From: Asterella californica
Taxonomy: Eukaryota > Streptophyta > Marchantiopsida > Marchantiales > Aytoniaceae
DNA: 64,000 bases
NCBI GenBank assembly: GCA_036924285.1
Contig: JAYKYS010000017.1
Location: forward strand, 5,313,501-5,377,500
Reading direction: 5' to 3'
A program made the position numbers and the translations under genes. The notes below the pieces were generated by a model, which ran no database searches, had not been told where the DNA came from, and saw only the letters and a list, made by a program, of their open reading frames with translations. Below are positions 1 to 10,785 of this stretch, in pieces (the first letter of the stretch is position 1; the number at the start of each line of letters is the position of its first letter).

Positions 1-1044
1 AAGGAGTCCTTATATACGCATAAGAGAAGACCGTAGATAGATCAGATTTTTTTGTTGTGCGTGGTGAGTGAAGTTGAGCCGTAAGAGAACTATTTATGTC
101 AATTTTTTGCTTCTTATGATCAAATTTCTTGTGTGGTTTTATGAGAGGAATCCCAAACGGTTTGTTTGGAGTCTCATTGGGTTCAAAGTAGTCAAATCTA
201 TCTATCAAACAAGTCGGATTTCATATCAAGCAGTCTGTTTTGCAGGTGAACGTGATTTTAAGCTGCATGGAGGAGTTTTTAGAGATTCAGTCACTTGCGA
301 TAAAAAATCAGAGATATCTCGGCTATCGAGAGTCGGATCTGAGAGTTCTTGGAGCCAATAGAGTCAAGATGGATGACCCTATCGATATATGAAGATCGAT
401 TGGCGAAAAGAGAAAGTTCTCATATAGGTCTTTTTTTATTTCTTTGCTACGGTCTTCATCTTTTTTGGATTCATTAGAGGGCTAGTTGATTATGTACGCC
501 TTGTGGTAACTAGTTTTAGCTAAGGGTTTGTACATGGGTGTTGTTTGGATCTGGGTTTGAATCGTGCAATACTGGTGCAAAGTGTTTTATTAACAAAGGG
601 ATGTTTCTTTTGCTTTGAGCTACACTTTGGTAATTTTAGGTCTAGATTGACATTCAAAGACTTGTTTTAGGAGGTTGGGTGCAGATACAGACCATTCAAG
701 TCTCTTTCTCAGTTTTGTGTTCTTAGATGAAAAGAAACACGAGTGTATATAAAGTGGGAGTTGGTGTATCTTACGAAGCTTGTTCTCGTGGTTGTGTTTC
801 TCTTTCTTGCTTTTATTCAGCACATGATATCTCCATAGCCAAGACCTCGCATTTTCCTAGAAAACCTTCACGTAAAATTCAATAAGATAACGTCCCCCTC
901 GGTCTCTCCGATGTTTGATTATCGTCAAGATCTTAACAAAAGCACAAGGGTTGGAAAGAGAGGACAGTGTGTCCAACAGATGATATGTTGTTCTTGTGTT
1001 AACTCTTATGCCCTCGTTCTTGCAAAGGTGGAGTTATAGATGGA
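1..1044. other. no recognisable gene
   Basis: I see no gene I can support here. A 97-codon plus frame (68-361) and a 67-codon minus frame (620-823) are open but show no family motif, and neither has a clear promoter or splice context. The decayed minus-strand gene at 1045-2062 may once have continued into this stretch, but I cannot align anything to it. Confidence 0.4.
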
Positions 1045-2062
1045 CTATGTTGTTGTTGTCTGTAAGGTTGTAATGTTGGCCTTCGAGCTCTTGCGAAACT
1101 CACTCGCAATAGCATCATATGCTAGTTGTCTCAATTTTCTCGAATGAACGTATCGTTGCACATGAGAGTGAGACCCAACATGGATTGCTAACCTACTGAT
1201 GTGAAACTTTATTGCAAAGAGACTTTTCTAGATGGCAGGATATAGAACATCTCGGCATCACACGTCTTGATACACTGTGGATGAGCATCATAGTGGAGAC
1301 ACAAGTACTCATCCTCAAGAAGTAATTCCTCAATCATATACCACTTGTGGACGTTATGCCGCTCAAGTCAATCTCAAATGTTTTGTTTTCTCTCCCTGTA
1401 GTAAAATAGACAATTGAGGTTCACACACTGTAAAGCTCTGACGCACTTGATTGTCGTGATAGTGTAATGATCTTTAGGTCCAACCCACGCCGTCGTGGTT
1501 GTCATCTTTGTCCATAGGTAGCAGTCGTTATCCCTGTCCATTCTTGTTAGGAAGTCATCATTTCTATGTGCAGCTTGCTGATCGACTGGTCCTAACTCAA
1601 ATACCATATCACCATCGTAAGCATGTGGTATTTGAAGCACTCGATTGTGCTTGAACATAAATAAATTGAGTTTTGTCAACTTTGAAGAATCTTTGAGCGT
1701 AAGAAGACTATCAAAGGTGCTAATAAGAAACTTGTCATGTGGTACTCCTTGTCCTCCTTCATATGCATTAAACACTTCAACGCCTTCAATTCTTAGACCG
1801 TGATCCAAAGGTGTATTGATAGGGACACAAGACGTACCAACTAGAGTTTGAAGAACATACGTCCTCTCTTGGAATGCATGAGAAATGGAGTTTCTCAATT
1901 GAATAAGTAATCTAAACACAGAATAGGTGTTATTAGACTTCAGTGTTCAATTCCCCGCTGCTTGATCTTGTTTGACATTGATTGTGCATGAGACATGATC
2001 ACCAGCGACATCATCATCCACTACTTCATTCACATACACTGAGCCCAGTTGTAGATTAAAAC
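1045..2062 (-). pseudogene. decayed transposon-like protein with Cys/His zinc-binding pattern
   Basis: Minus-strand coding remnant in at least four pieces. A first piece (about 1960-2062) is acidic (motif VNEVVDDDVAGD). The 181-codon frame 1374-1919 follows and ends in a Cys cluster (IKCVRALQCVNLNC). Past two stops the same frame continues (about 1208-1360) with further Cys/His residues (CLHYDAHPQCIKTCDAEMFY). A frame change then leads to a piece ending at 1045 with IHVGSHSH and a charged helix. The C-x5-C-x4-C, later C/H residues and the H-x-G-x-H-x-H block resemble zinc-binding regions of plant transposon proteins; I cannot name the family. A second copy of the central part lies on the plus strand at 41395-41690, so this is a repeat family and not a unique host gene. 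It is surely inactive: stops and frameshifts break it. Confidence 0.55.
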
Positions 2063-2339
2063 ACACACATAGGAATGTTTCACTAATAGACACAGACCCG
2101 TTTGTAGTAGAGTACTACTCCCATTCATTGCTAACATGAGAAAAGAGGGAAGCAAACTTTACCATGATGTCGACCACCAGTATCGGCATTGCTCATCACA
2201 TCTAGTGCATATATATAGTGGGGAGTTACTGTAGACCTAGAATGTACTTCTATCACCAATAGCTATGAGTAATTATGAGGTGATTATTAAGATAACAACC
2301 ACATTGACATATGAACCAATAAAATCACACCCCACGATG

Positions 2340-2560
2340 CCGATAAAATATTTATGCCGAATCAACAATATTAGAGTTATCCAGGTTCGATATCACTTAA
2401 TGTAAACTTCATAGAAACGTAAAGTGACTCTGATAAATATACCGAACTTCGATATGTTTATCACAAGGACATAACTGATAGATATTGAAATCCATTCTGA
2501 AAGCAGTTATAGATATAGAGGTTTGATATCTAAAATCTCTTTAATTTGATATCATAATTT
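2340..2560. repeat. GATATC-rich AT tract
   Basis: AT-rich, gene-free stretch with repeated TCGATATC/GATATC-type words. The same word is dense at 36770-40900, upstream of the related plus-strand pseudogene at 41395. In both places the tract lies upstream of the transposon-like frame in its own orientation, suggesting that tract and gene are parts of one repeat unit. Confidence 0.45.
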
Positions 2561-2580
2561 CAAATATGCACATGAAGTGT

Positions 2581-3126
2581 TTAAGCTTCATTTTGTTCTT
2601 TGACATGTATATTTAGCAAGATTACAATGGTATATTTAGCAAGATTACAAAGTATCGGATTACGATCATCTGCCTGTGCCGATATTGTCTGTTTCCCTAC
2701 AACTTCGCGCACTTGTTCCGTCAAAGTTTTGTGCGCTTTCTTCTCTTTCTTCAGTTGCTTCCGCTCAGTCTTTTTAAGGTCCTTCGCCTCCTGAGCTGCA
2801 GCTTCTGCTAAAGTTTCTCCCTTTCGAAGTAGTCTCTTCCCACTTCGAGTCTCCACTTTGTTTACCAGAATCTCTTCAACTTCTGACCAACCATTTCCAT
2901 CTTCGGTTGACAGAGTGCAAGCCTTCAGATCTTCGACCAACTCGACCATGTTTACTCTTGCATCTGGTCGTTGTTGGTTGGATGGTGGTTGAAATCTCAC
3001 TCCGGTCTTCTGAACTGGTTCATTCGTACAATCCGTGGCTCCATGACCGAGTTTATCACACTTCCCACATAGTGGCATATATCCCACTGTGTGGGAAGAG
3101 ATGGATGAGGACAAGAAAGAGCCCAA
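2581..3126 (-). pseudogene. family 3 Ty3/gypsy gag, nucleocapsid end and spacer (truncated)
   Basis: This 181-codon frame carries a CCHC zinc knuckle (CGKCDKLGHGATDC) near its N-terminus and then a Lys/Glu-rich spacer of the kind that precedes the protease in the related element at 11085-12299. It matches that element in order: knuckle, a VRF-containing strand, a WSEVEE segment, then a KKTERKQLKKEKK basic tract. It continues the gag frame at 3201-4151 after a frameshift. No protease, reverse transcriptase or integrase follows; the frame runs into AT-rich sequence where a 20-base word (tatatttagcaagattacaa) is tandemly doubled near 2610-2650, probably the truncation point. Inactive. Confidence 0.7.
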
Positions 3127-3200
3127 TGACCATTAGCGCCACAATTAAAACATGATGTACTAAGAGATAGTGGTGGTTGATAACCTCCAGGGGCAAACTT

Positions 3201-4151
3201 TCATTGGGTGACATTAGTTGCCATTTGTCGGGGTACAAAACATTGGATGTGTACCGAAGGAATAGGAGTAAATTGTTGGGGTTGAGTGGACACTACAGCA
3301 CCATCTTGGGTTTGTACTCCATAGACCCCATCTTCACATTCCACAAAGTAGTTGGGCTCATACACTGGCGCCCATTCCACTGAATGTGTATTGTAAGATG
3401 GTTTGCTGTTAAAGCATTCCGTGTTGACATGTCCCGGCTTCCCACAATTAGTACACCACAAATTCGGGCGAGAGCTAGTCGGCGACTTACGTCTTTCCGG
3501 AGTTCTCACCAACTGCACCTTGAGGTCTTCGAACTTCTTGAGAAGGTCATCAAGCGCGTGATCTTTAGGTGGTGGAGTTCTCTTCACCATCGGAGGTCTG
3601 GACTTCGTCATTCTTTTCCGTTTCTTGCGCTTTTCCTCTTCGTCTGAAGATGAGGAATCTTCGTCTTCCGATGTTGAGCTTTCATCTGATGACTCTTCTG
3701 AGGATTCTTCCGAAGATGAATATTTTTTGTGTTTCTGTTTTAACTTCTTCTTCTTCTTCTTCTTCTTCTTCTCTTCTTCGCGACTGTTCTTGGACTTCCT
3801 GAAATTCTTCTTCTTTCTGGACTCCGAGGTCTTTTCATGATCTCTGCTAAGGATATTGGAGGATTCGTAATTCTCAGCAGAATCAATGGCTCGCTCCAAG
3901 GTTGACGTATCAAACCGTCTAACCCACGTTTGTTGCTTTGAAGGCAACCCCTTCACAAACCACTCTACTGCCTTTGCCGGCGTGTAGGCTGGGTGTGTTC
4001 CATTGGCAGGTAATCTATCCAAAATTCCATAAAATCTTTGGACGTAGCTCTTCAAAGACTCTTTCCTCTTACCTTTAACGCTATTTACTTTATATAATAC
4101 ATGCCTGTTATAATTTAGTTCTCGGAATCTCCTTAGGAATTCATTTTTCAT
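3201..4151 (-). pseudogene. gag: family 3 Ty3/gypsy gag, capsid and first zinc knuckle
   Basis: Middle part of a gag polyprotein, 316 codons. The N-terminal 100 residues match the retrotransposon gag capsid pattern (FLRRFRELNYN, ESLKSYVQRFYGILDRLP, AVEWFVKGLP). A Lys-rich run encoded by a GAA/GAG-type microsatellite (plus strand 3745-3780) and a Ser/Glu/Asp-rich acidic linker follow, then a CCHC knuckle (CTNCGKPGHVNTEC) near residue 235. The same order is seen in family 1 at 12411-14438, but sequence identity is only moderate, so I treat it as a separate family. The frame is interrupted on both sides by frameshifts. As a gag it would form the particle that packages element RNA; this copy cannot make a full protein. 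Confidence 0.8.
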
Positions 4152-4411
4152 TAAATCCTAGGTAGATATGATTGCGGGAGTTAGATTGGTATCACTATAC
4201 CATTTTCTGGCTGCGTGTTTCAACAAGCTGGGAAAAATCCTTATCCAATCAGGATCATTGTCTTCTTTGTTCGCATGTGATACCGCTTCAAATTGCTTAA
4301 CGAAAGAATCGGCATTCTATCCGTCTCCATCACTATCTGAATCTTCACCGTCAAATTTAGGATAGTTTTGACGAGTGAATGGTGGTGTCCCTGACGGTGG
4401 TGATACCCCTG

Positions 4412-5440
4412 TCATTGGGTGAGGTACTGGAGGAAATGTGCCTGATGGTTGCTGCTTCCGTCTGATATTAGTTTCGTTGGCAGAGATGAAGACACCACCA
4501 GCTTAGTATTGAACAAATTCCCCGACGGCTGAAGAGTCAGATTTGTAAGAGTGTTTACAACAGCGTTACTTGCTCTTGTATCAGGAGGGTTCACTTTGGA
4601 TGAATGGTCTTCTGCCGAATGATCTTCGACTGATTTGTCCTCTTCCTCTTCACGAACCTCGTCTCGTCTCTTTGGTGACGACGATGTGGAGGTCCCTTGG
4701 CTCCGTAATTTGAAAAGTGATACTCCTGGAGTCCCGTGAGGTCTGAGATTCAGGATTTGAAGCGCAGGTGATCTCAAGGGCAACAATTCTCGAATTAAAT
4801 CCTCTCCTCTTTGTTTCTTTAGAAGTTCCACAAAGGTTGTGATTTCCGGTCCATGTTTAACGATCAATTCTAAGGCAGCTTCTGCTCTTGGATTTGGATC
4901 TTCTGCGAGAGTAGTCAAAATATTGGATTCTGATTGTGCTGAAGATGAAGATGAAGATGAAGATTGGAATAACTCCACTCTTCGAAGTGAAGGAGTTTCT
5001 TCTCTATCTATCTCTTCGTCTTCGGTCAGAATACTTTTGTCCTTCTGCGGTGGCTCGAACAAGGATTCATGCAAAATTGTTGTCCTTGAAGGGAATGGTA
5101 GCCTTGAGCTATCTTTAGGTGAACTCTCTCCACTCCTTAGACTCGAGCTTGGAGATCCGATATCAATCTTCTTCCAATATTTCTGCTCGTCCTTCTCGTA
5201 TTGTGTCCGTGGTGAAATAGGTACAGAGCTTCTTTCAAGCGAAGATGAAGTCCCTTCAGATAAACTTTTTATCTCTTGCCACTTCTGAGCTGCTTGACGT
5301 CTTCGCTCCTTCGTAACTTCCTTCTGACGTTGGACTTCGTCCAACAGTTGTTCGCGGACCAATCTTCTCTTCAGCGCTCGCCTGGTCCTTCTCATCTTCT
5401 GATCTTCTTCAGAAGGCGCTCGTACTCCCCCGACATACAT
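4412..5440 (-). pseudogene. gag: family 3 Ty3/gypsy gag, N-terminal region
   Basis: A 342-codon frame starting just downstream of the primer binding site (minus sense), so the start at 5440 is in the expected place. It begins MYVGGVRAPSEEDQ, followed by a strongly basic helix (MRRTRRALKRRLVRE) and long Ser/Glu/Arg-rich low-complexity sequence. The family 1 gags start in the same context (a tATGTCGACGG-type start followed by a basic helix), which supports the start. A region near residues 190-225 (ALELIVKHGPEITTFVELL, then LIRELLPLRSPALQ) is comparable to the VTTLVELLQAQELIP...VRELLPLTP segment in family 1. It ends in a frameshift before the capsid part at 4151. Confidence 0.7.
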
Positions 5441-5487
5441 GTCGTCGATTACAACTTACTAAATTCAAGTAAAAGTTAAATCTGTAT

Positions 5488-5504
5488 CCCCGGCAGCGGT
5501 GCCA
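5488..5504 (-). other. primer binding site, tRNA-Asp type
   Basis: Minus-strand TGGCACCGCTGCCGGGG, followed by the family 3 gag. It resembles the primer site complementary to tRNA-Asp used by Athila/Tat-type plant Ty3 elements (usual form TGGCGCCGTTGCCGGGG), with two changes. It fixes the element orientation and places the 5' LTR at higher coordinates. Confidence 0.8.
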
Positions 5505-5525
5505 AAAGTTTTTAATGTTTCTATA

Positions 5526-8211
5526 TATAACAACCCAGAGAAACACAAAGTATCGGAAATAGTAAATTAAGGATCGTTCTCACGAAGATACAGTTAACAA
5601 TTACACAAATTACAGTACTACAACGTCACAATGATAATTCAGTTAGTTTTCTGTTATTCTCACGGAATGGAATAATATCCGGATGAGAGTTTAAGTCTGA
5701 TAAGAAACCAAACCCAAGCAAAACCTGACAAATCGAATCCAAACAACAACGAAATAGTTCTTGATCAGGGACCCTTCCAACAATACAAACAAAAGATTTG
5801 AGAAGACAGTTGTGTGAATGAATGAATAAGATAAAATGCTACTGAAATGTTACTAGTCTTCTTCTGGAAAGACAGAAGAATACAGACTTCACATCAAGGT
5901 TCCGAGGCTAAGCCCCTACTCTTCCTAAGAAGTGTCCTTCCAACTAAATCCTCACTCTTAAGAATCCCACTTATTTGAAGAAGCCAAACTTAAGATGAAG
6001 CCACCATGTTCCAAACTCTTCTTACAATTTAACTTATCTCTTCCACTTCACAGTAACTGATTTGTTCTCAGATCTTCGTTCAAAAGCTCTTCACGAAGAT
6101 TACAGTTCAACTTCGGCCGAAGTCTCTTCAAAGTTCCTACACCGAAGTCTATTCGTTCAAGTCTAGCGGCAAAGATCTTCGTCAATCAGAAATTACACCT
6201 GCGACAACAAACTCCGAATATTCGGAGGAAAATATCTTCGTCCAAAACATTCACAACATCGCTCCGCACTTTGGGAAATGGAAATTAATTAATAAAGAAC
6301 TGAAAATATGGAAAAGGCACGAGGGCTGTGGATCGCGCTGCTTATATACTACTTCGTCCTAACCTAACGGTTTTCTAACTATGCTAACTACTCATCTTCC
6401 TAAGAAGGCGAAAGACCTTCGCTACCTTACGATCATCTTCATCTTCACTCCTTTACACTCCTAAGCCTAACTGTGTCCTGAACTCCTCTAACTGAACTTC
6501 CGCGTTCGCTCGTATCTCGCCTATCTCTCTATCTACTTTCTGCGTAAGTCAGGAAAGGCGCGCTTTCACACCATCGGGGTTCGTCTCCGCCTGCACTACC
6601 TCCGCCTTCAGCGCTCAAAGAAGACCAAGCTCGTCCGCAATTGGAGAGCATCTGAGCGCTAAGAGTGAATTTGAGAAATGAGCCGATTTTCCTAGTATAT
6701 AGCTCGGTTCAAGCTCTCACACGTGCCGAAGCCGCCTCTGATTGCTTGTCCCCGACCTGACAAGGGCATGCGCAATGCTATCTTCGCCCACGTCACTTAT
6801 CGTTCCTGTCCTTTCTTGGGTAGGTAGCTCGTCTTTACTTGGACTATTCTCACCTGGGAATTCCTCGGACTATTCGTGAAAAGAGTGTACTAACGATCTG
6901 CATCCTTAACGAATCTTCCTTCTCAGATCTTTCCTGTGAAGATCTTCTCCCCCCTCTTCCGAAGGTTCTTCTCTTCTTCCGAAGACTCTTCTTAAGAAGT
7001 CTCTTCTTCGCTAAAACTAAGCTATTCTTCTTCTTTCTCCATTACTTCTTCTACAAACTTCTACATTTCGATCTTCTTCTATCAAAAATTGAAAAAGTGG
7101 GCTTTACACTCGTTCCAAAGCTTCTGCACATGACGATGAAAGATCTTCGCCCAATGCGCTCTTCTCCCGGTGAAGAGCTGCTCGATGAAATTGATCTGCC
7201 AATTCGACATGTAAGTCGTTCTTCGTGGCCGGAAGATCGCCATGATCGCATCAGCAACCTCCCTCTTCTTCGGATGAACATAATCGCTCGTCTTGTAACC
7301 GTTCCTCCTCTGCGGTAATTCCTTGAAGAGCTTGGGGAAGTTCTTCACTGCTTCGGACGAAGCTGCGGCAGAGACGCTGTCAAAAGAAGGTCGTCCTCTC
7401 GACCTGCATCGTCAATCTCCAAGACGCCAGACCAGTGCACTTCGGTCCAATTACAAGACCGCCCATAGTTGTCATCGGTCGGATGCTGTTTACAGACCTT
7501 CAACTCGTGTACCAATTTCGAGGAGACCATCCCCCACCAAGGAAGTAAGAGGAATGTTAATCACATCTCCTCGAGCTCCTTCTCATAGCGGCGAAGAGCC
7601 GCTCGATTAACTTCCAGTGCTCGGAGCCTCGGTGCCTTAGTTGTCTGCATTCCTCGCATCCCTAGGATCACTGCAACAAGCTTCGCCGCAAACGGATTCT
7701 TCGTCGCAATCCCTTCCTCGTCCGTAACCGAGTTCTTCCTCTCAAATTGGCTTCCTCGCCAGTCACTGACTTCGGCGAAGTAGATGTACTTCGGCGATCG
7801 GAAAATGCGGCACGCTGCGCTCCTGCTATCGCTCTAGGAATAGTAAAACAATAAAGTAAATGACTTTGTTACCTGGCTTATATCCCGCGATAGGCTTTCC
7901 CGCATGTGCCGAAGTTAGGGTTTTCCCTTTGACGACTGATATTCTTCGGTGTGCTGTAACTTCGTCATTCGGTCTCCGATTGCCTCGCACAACATATCGT
8001 TAGAAAGCTCTTCGCCCGAGGAATTCATCTATGAGGAAGTCATCTCTCCAGTATCTCCATAGATTCGATAAATTCCTCCAGAACTGAGATTCTTCACTAA
8101 ACTTCTAATTAATATTATTCTACTCATATCGTTTATCTTCTATCATCTATTCTTCTTATTTACTTTACAACTAATCAATTAATTAACAAAACGAAAAACC
8201 AAGGCTTCACA
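5526..8211 (-). repeat. chimeric LTR (family 1 U3 side, family 3 U5 side)
   Basis: The high end begins TGTGAAGCC right after a polypurine tract and is near-identical to 16567-17667 for about 1.1 kb. From about 7107 downward the similarity stops abruptly. The low end (TATAACA at 5526, in the place of TGTAACA at 14529) and the conserved TTAAGGATCG block near 5570 match the family 1 U5 end only loosely, and the family 3 primer site follows. So the LTR joins two families at about 7107. Confidence 0.65.
7080..7903 (-). pseudogene. LTR-borne ORF, N-terminal half (copy in the chimeric LTR)
   Basis: Second copy of the coding frame carried in the LTR at 15297-17361. It starts MRESLSRDIS near 7903 and is recognisable through the segments KLVHELKVCKQHP (frame 7345-7530) and NFPKLFKELPQRRNGYKT (frame 7082-7348), to FHRHVQKLWNE, where the LTR junction at about 7107 cuts it off. 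At the position of the TAG in the 5' LTR copy (KELP then stop) this copy reads CAG, and at the second TAG of that copy it also reads CAG (NWQINF). It therefore shows that the frame is continuous in an undamaged state. A frameshift near 7345-7350 inactivates this copy. Function unknown. Confidence 0.6.
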
Positions 8212-8229
8212 TACTCCCTCTCTCAATTG
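8212..8229 (-). other. polypurine tract of family 1
   Basis: Minus-strand caattgagagagggagta lies directly before the TG of the 3' LTR and 21 bases after the pol stop codon. This is the expected second-strand primer position and defines the LTR start. Confidence 0.75.
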
Positions 8230-8249
8230 TGAAACAACCCCGCGAACAC

Positions 8250-8891
8250 TTAAGAGTAGTTTCTCTTGATTCTCCATCCATTGACTCGGGTGGCTAACAA
8301 TGTTCCATCGAGTTCTTCCAACTGAACCGAACCATTACTATAACGACGCGTTACTTTGTAAGGGCCCATCCAATGTAAGTGTAACTTCTCTGGAAATTTG
8401 GTGTACCTACTGTCATACAGCAGTACTAAATCACCATCTTTGATGTCCACTTTGCGGAATTTCTTATCGTGCTTCTCTTTCCGCTTCATTTGAATGATCT
8501 CCGTTAGTCGTTTAGATTCTTCACGGTCTTCCTCAAGTGTCATCAGACTCTTGAGTCGTAACAGTTGACTCTCCTCCACTGACAATCTATCTTCAGACAG
8601 GATTCTGTAAGTAGGTACATCAAATTCAACTCGCATGATCGGTGTCATACCATATGTTAGGAAAAAAGGTGTCTAACGGGTCGTTATCTTTTCTGCATTA
8701 CGAAACGCCCACAAGACAACCGGTAACTTTGTATCCCAATCATATGCATGATTCACTGTCACCTTGTTTAGAATCTTGCACAACACTCCATTAGACTTCT
8801 CCGTCAATCCATTAGCTTTTGGATTGTACGGTGTTGTCTTCCGGTGTTTTATACCAAAGTAGTCTGTCATTTCTTCTATCATCTTGTTCAA
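8250..8891 (-). pseudogene. pol: family 1 integrase, core end and C-terminal domain
   Basis: Two frames complete the integrase begun in 8888-10785. The 72-codon frame 8673-8891 has the catalytic glutamate region (NPKANGLTEKSNG) and the helix after it (WDTKLPVVLWAFRNAEKITTR). After one stop the frame 8250-8648 gives the C-terminal part, with a basic helix (KRKEKHDKKFRKVDIKDGDLVLLYDSR in outline) and a GPYKVTRRYSNGSVQLEEL strand pattern typical of the Ty3 integrase C-terminal domain. No chromodomain follows; the protein ends about 20 bases before the polypurine tract. A one-base loss at about 8888 separates it from the upstream frame. Confidence 0.8.
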
Positions 8892-10785
8892 AAATGTGTA
8901 CCTCGGTCACTCACCAACTCCAGTGGACATCCATATCGAGTAATGATCTGTGTGTACAGAAACTCAGCCACAATGGCTGCATCGTCTTTCTTGGTAGCTG
9001 CTGCTTCAACCATCTTCGTTGCATAATCAGTAGCTATCAGTATATACCTTCTTCTAGTGCGACGTGTTGCAGGTTGTATAAGTCCTACAAAATCAATCCT
9101 CCACTTCTCGAATGATGCTAATGGAAGTATCGGATGTAACAGCCACTGAGTGGTTGGCGTAGGCTTACCCACTCGATGACAGTTATCACACTTCTTGATG
9201 ATCTCATGAACATCTTTGTACATCGTCGACCACCAGTATCCAGCTGAGAGAATCTTCTTCACAGTGTTGCTCAGTGCATAGTGTCCGCCTTCAGGTTCCG
9301 AGTGTAGTGCTCCCACCACTTGTGGTATCTCATGCACTTCCAGACATCTTCGAAGTTCTTCATCAGGCCCTCTTTTGAACAGTATCCCGTTCTTCAATTC
9401 GTAAGGTCCCGCCTGATGTATGAAGACTGTTCGCTGTTCAGCATCCATTTCTTCTGGGCACTGCAAAGTCTGTAAATATCTGTACAGATCATAATACTTC
9501 ATAGCAGGTGCTACTGTCAGCTGAAACAATTCCTCATCTGGAAAATCATCTGCCACTGTATCCACTCGTTCTCCTGTTATCAGTCGAGACAAGTAATCAG
9601 CATTCTCATGGTGAATTCCTTGTCTACTCTGAACTGTGAACGTAAACTCCTGAAGTAACAACATCCATCTTGCTATCCGCCCTGACAAGTCTGACTTCTG
9701 TACCAGATGCTTCAACGCATAATGATCCACATGAAAAACAAACTCATAACCAAGGAGGGAATGTCTAAACTTCTTTACTGAGTACACCATTCCCAACGCT
9801 TCACGTTCAGTAGTGGTGTAGTTCTTTTCTGCTGCTGAAAGTTGTCTACTCGCATAGTAGATTGGGTGGTCTCTCTTTTCATCATCTTTCTGACTGAGCA
9901 CCACTCCAATAACAAACGCAGAAGTGTCTACATACACTTGAAAAGGTCTCTCCCAGTCTGGTGGTCGCATGACAGGTGCTTCTGCCAACTTCTTCTTCAG
10001 CGTCTCAAACGCCTCATGCTGTTTCTCGTGCCAATGGTACTCTGTCGTCTTCTTCAACAATTCTATCAGTGGCTCAGCAAGTATGGCGTAGTCTTTGATA
10101 AACCTCCTGTAATATCCAACATGTCCTAGGAAGGCTCTCAACTCGCTGATGTCAGTAGGAGGTTGCAGGGAGAGTATTACTCGAACTTTCTCTACATCTA
10201 CTTCTATGCCTCGACCTGATACTCTATGTCCAAGAAGTATTCCTTCAGTCATTACGAAGAAGCACTTCTCAAGATGTAATGCAAGTCTGGCTTCCCTGCA
10301 CTTCTGAAAGGTTTTGGCTAAACACGCTGCATGTTCTTCACGTGTGTCAAAAACACAAAAATCATCTATAAAAATCTCTAAAAATTTTTGCAAATAATCT
10401 TGAAAGATTGAGGTCATCATCCTCTGAAAGGTAGCTGGTGCATTGCATAATCCAAAAGGCATCTTGTGATAAGCATAAGTGCCCCAATCTGTAATAAAGG
10501 TAGTCTTGTCCTTATCTTGCTCTCTAATGGACACTTGGTTGTACCCTGAAAACCCAGAAAACTGTAACATTCCTTTCTAGATACATGATCCAAAATGGTA
10601 TCAGTAAAAGGTAAAGGGTGACGATCTTTCTTTTTTGCTGCATTAAGCTTTCTGAAATCTTGACAGACTCTTATCTTTCCTGTTTGCTTCTTAGGTACCA
10701 CTACTATGGGCGCTACCCATTCGCTGCTTAACACAGGAAAAATAATACCTGCCTTTAGGTACTTATCTATCTCATCTTTAACCAT
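8888..10785 (-). pseudogene. pol: family 1 reverse transcriptase, RNase H and integrase N-terminal part
   Basis: The largest pol piece. The frame 10417-10785 holds the RT fingers (WVAPIVVVPKKQ, RVCQDFRKLN); a small frameshift near 10550 passes to the 560-codon frame 8888-10570. That has SGYNQVSIREQDKDKT, MPFGLCNAPATFQRMM, the catalytic FIDDF in place of the usual YxDD, then the RNase H domain (VYVDTSAFVIGVVLSQ, EREALGMVYSVKKFRH, HVDHYALKHL) and the integrase zinc domain (GGHYALSNTVKK, CDNCH) and core (WRIDFVG, LVSDRGTHF). The F in FIDDF is shared with the family 1 copy at 45294 (FRDDF there) and with LDDF in family 2, so it is a family trait. The frame is broken at THF by a base loss. Confidence 0.85.

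Noticed and set aside
3569..3840. Plus-strand frames rich in Ser and Phe (3569-3802, 3625-3840), also 4839-5288 and 12904-13290
   Set aside because: Antisense shadows of Lys/Glu/Ser-rich gag linkers; no independent motif.
6839..7318. 159-codon plus frame
   Set aside because: Antisense to the LTR-borne ORF copy and to TTC-rich LTR sequence.
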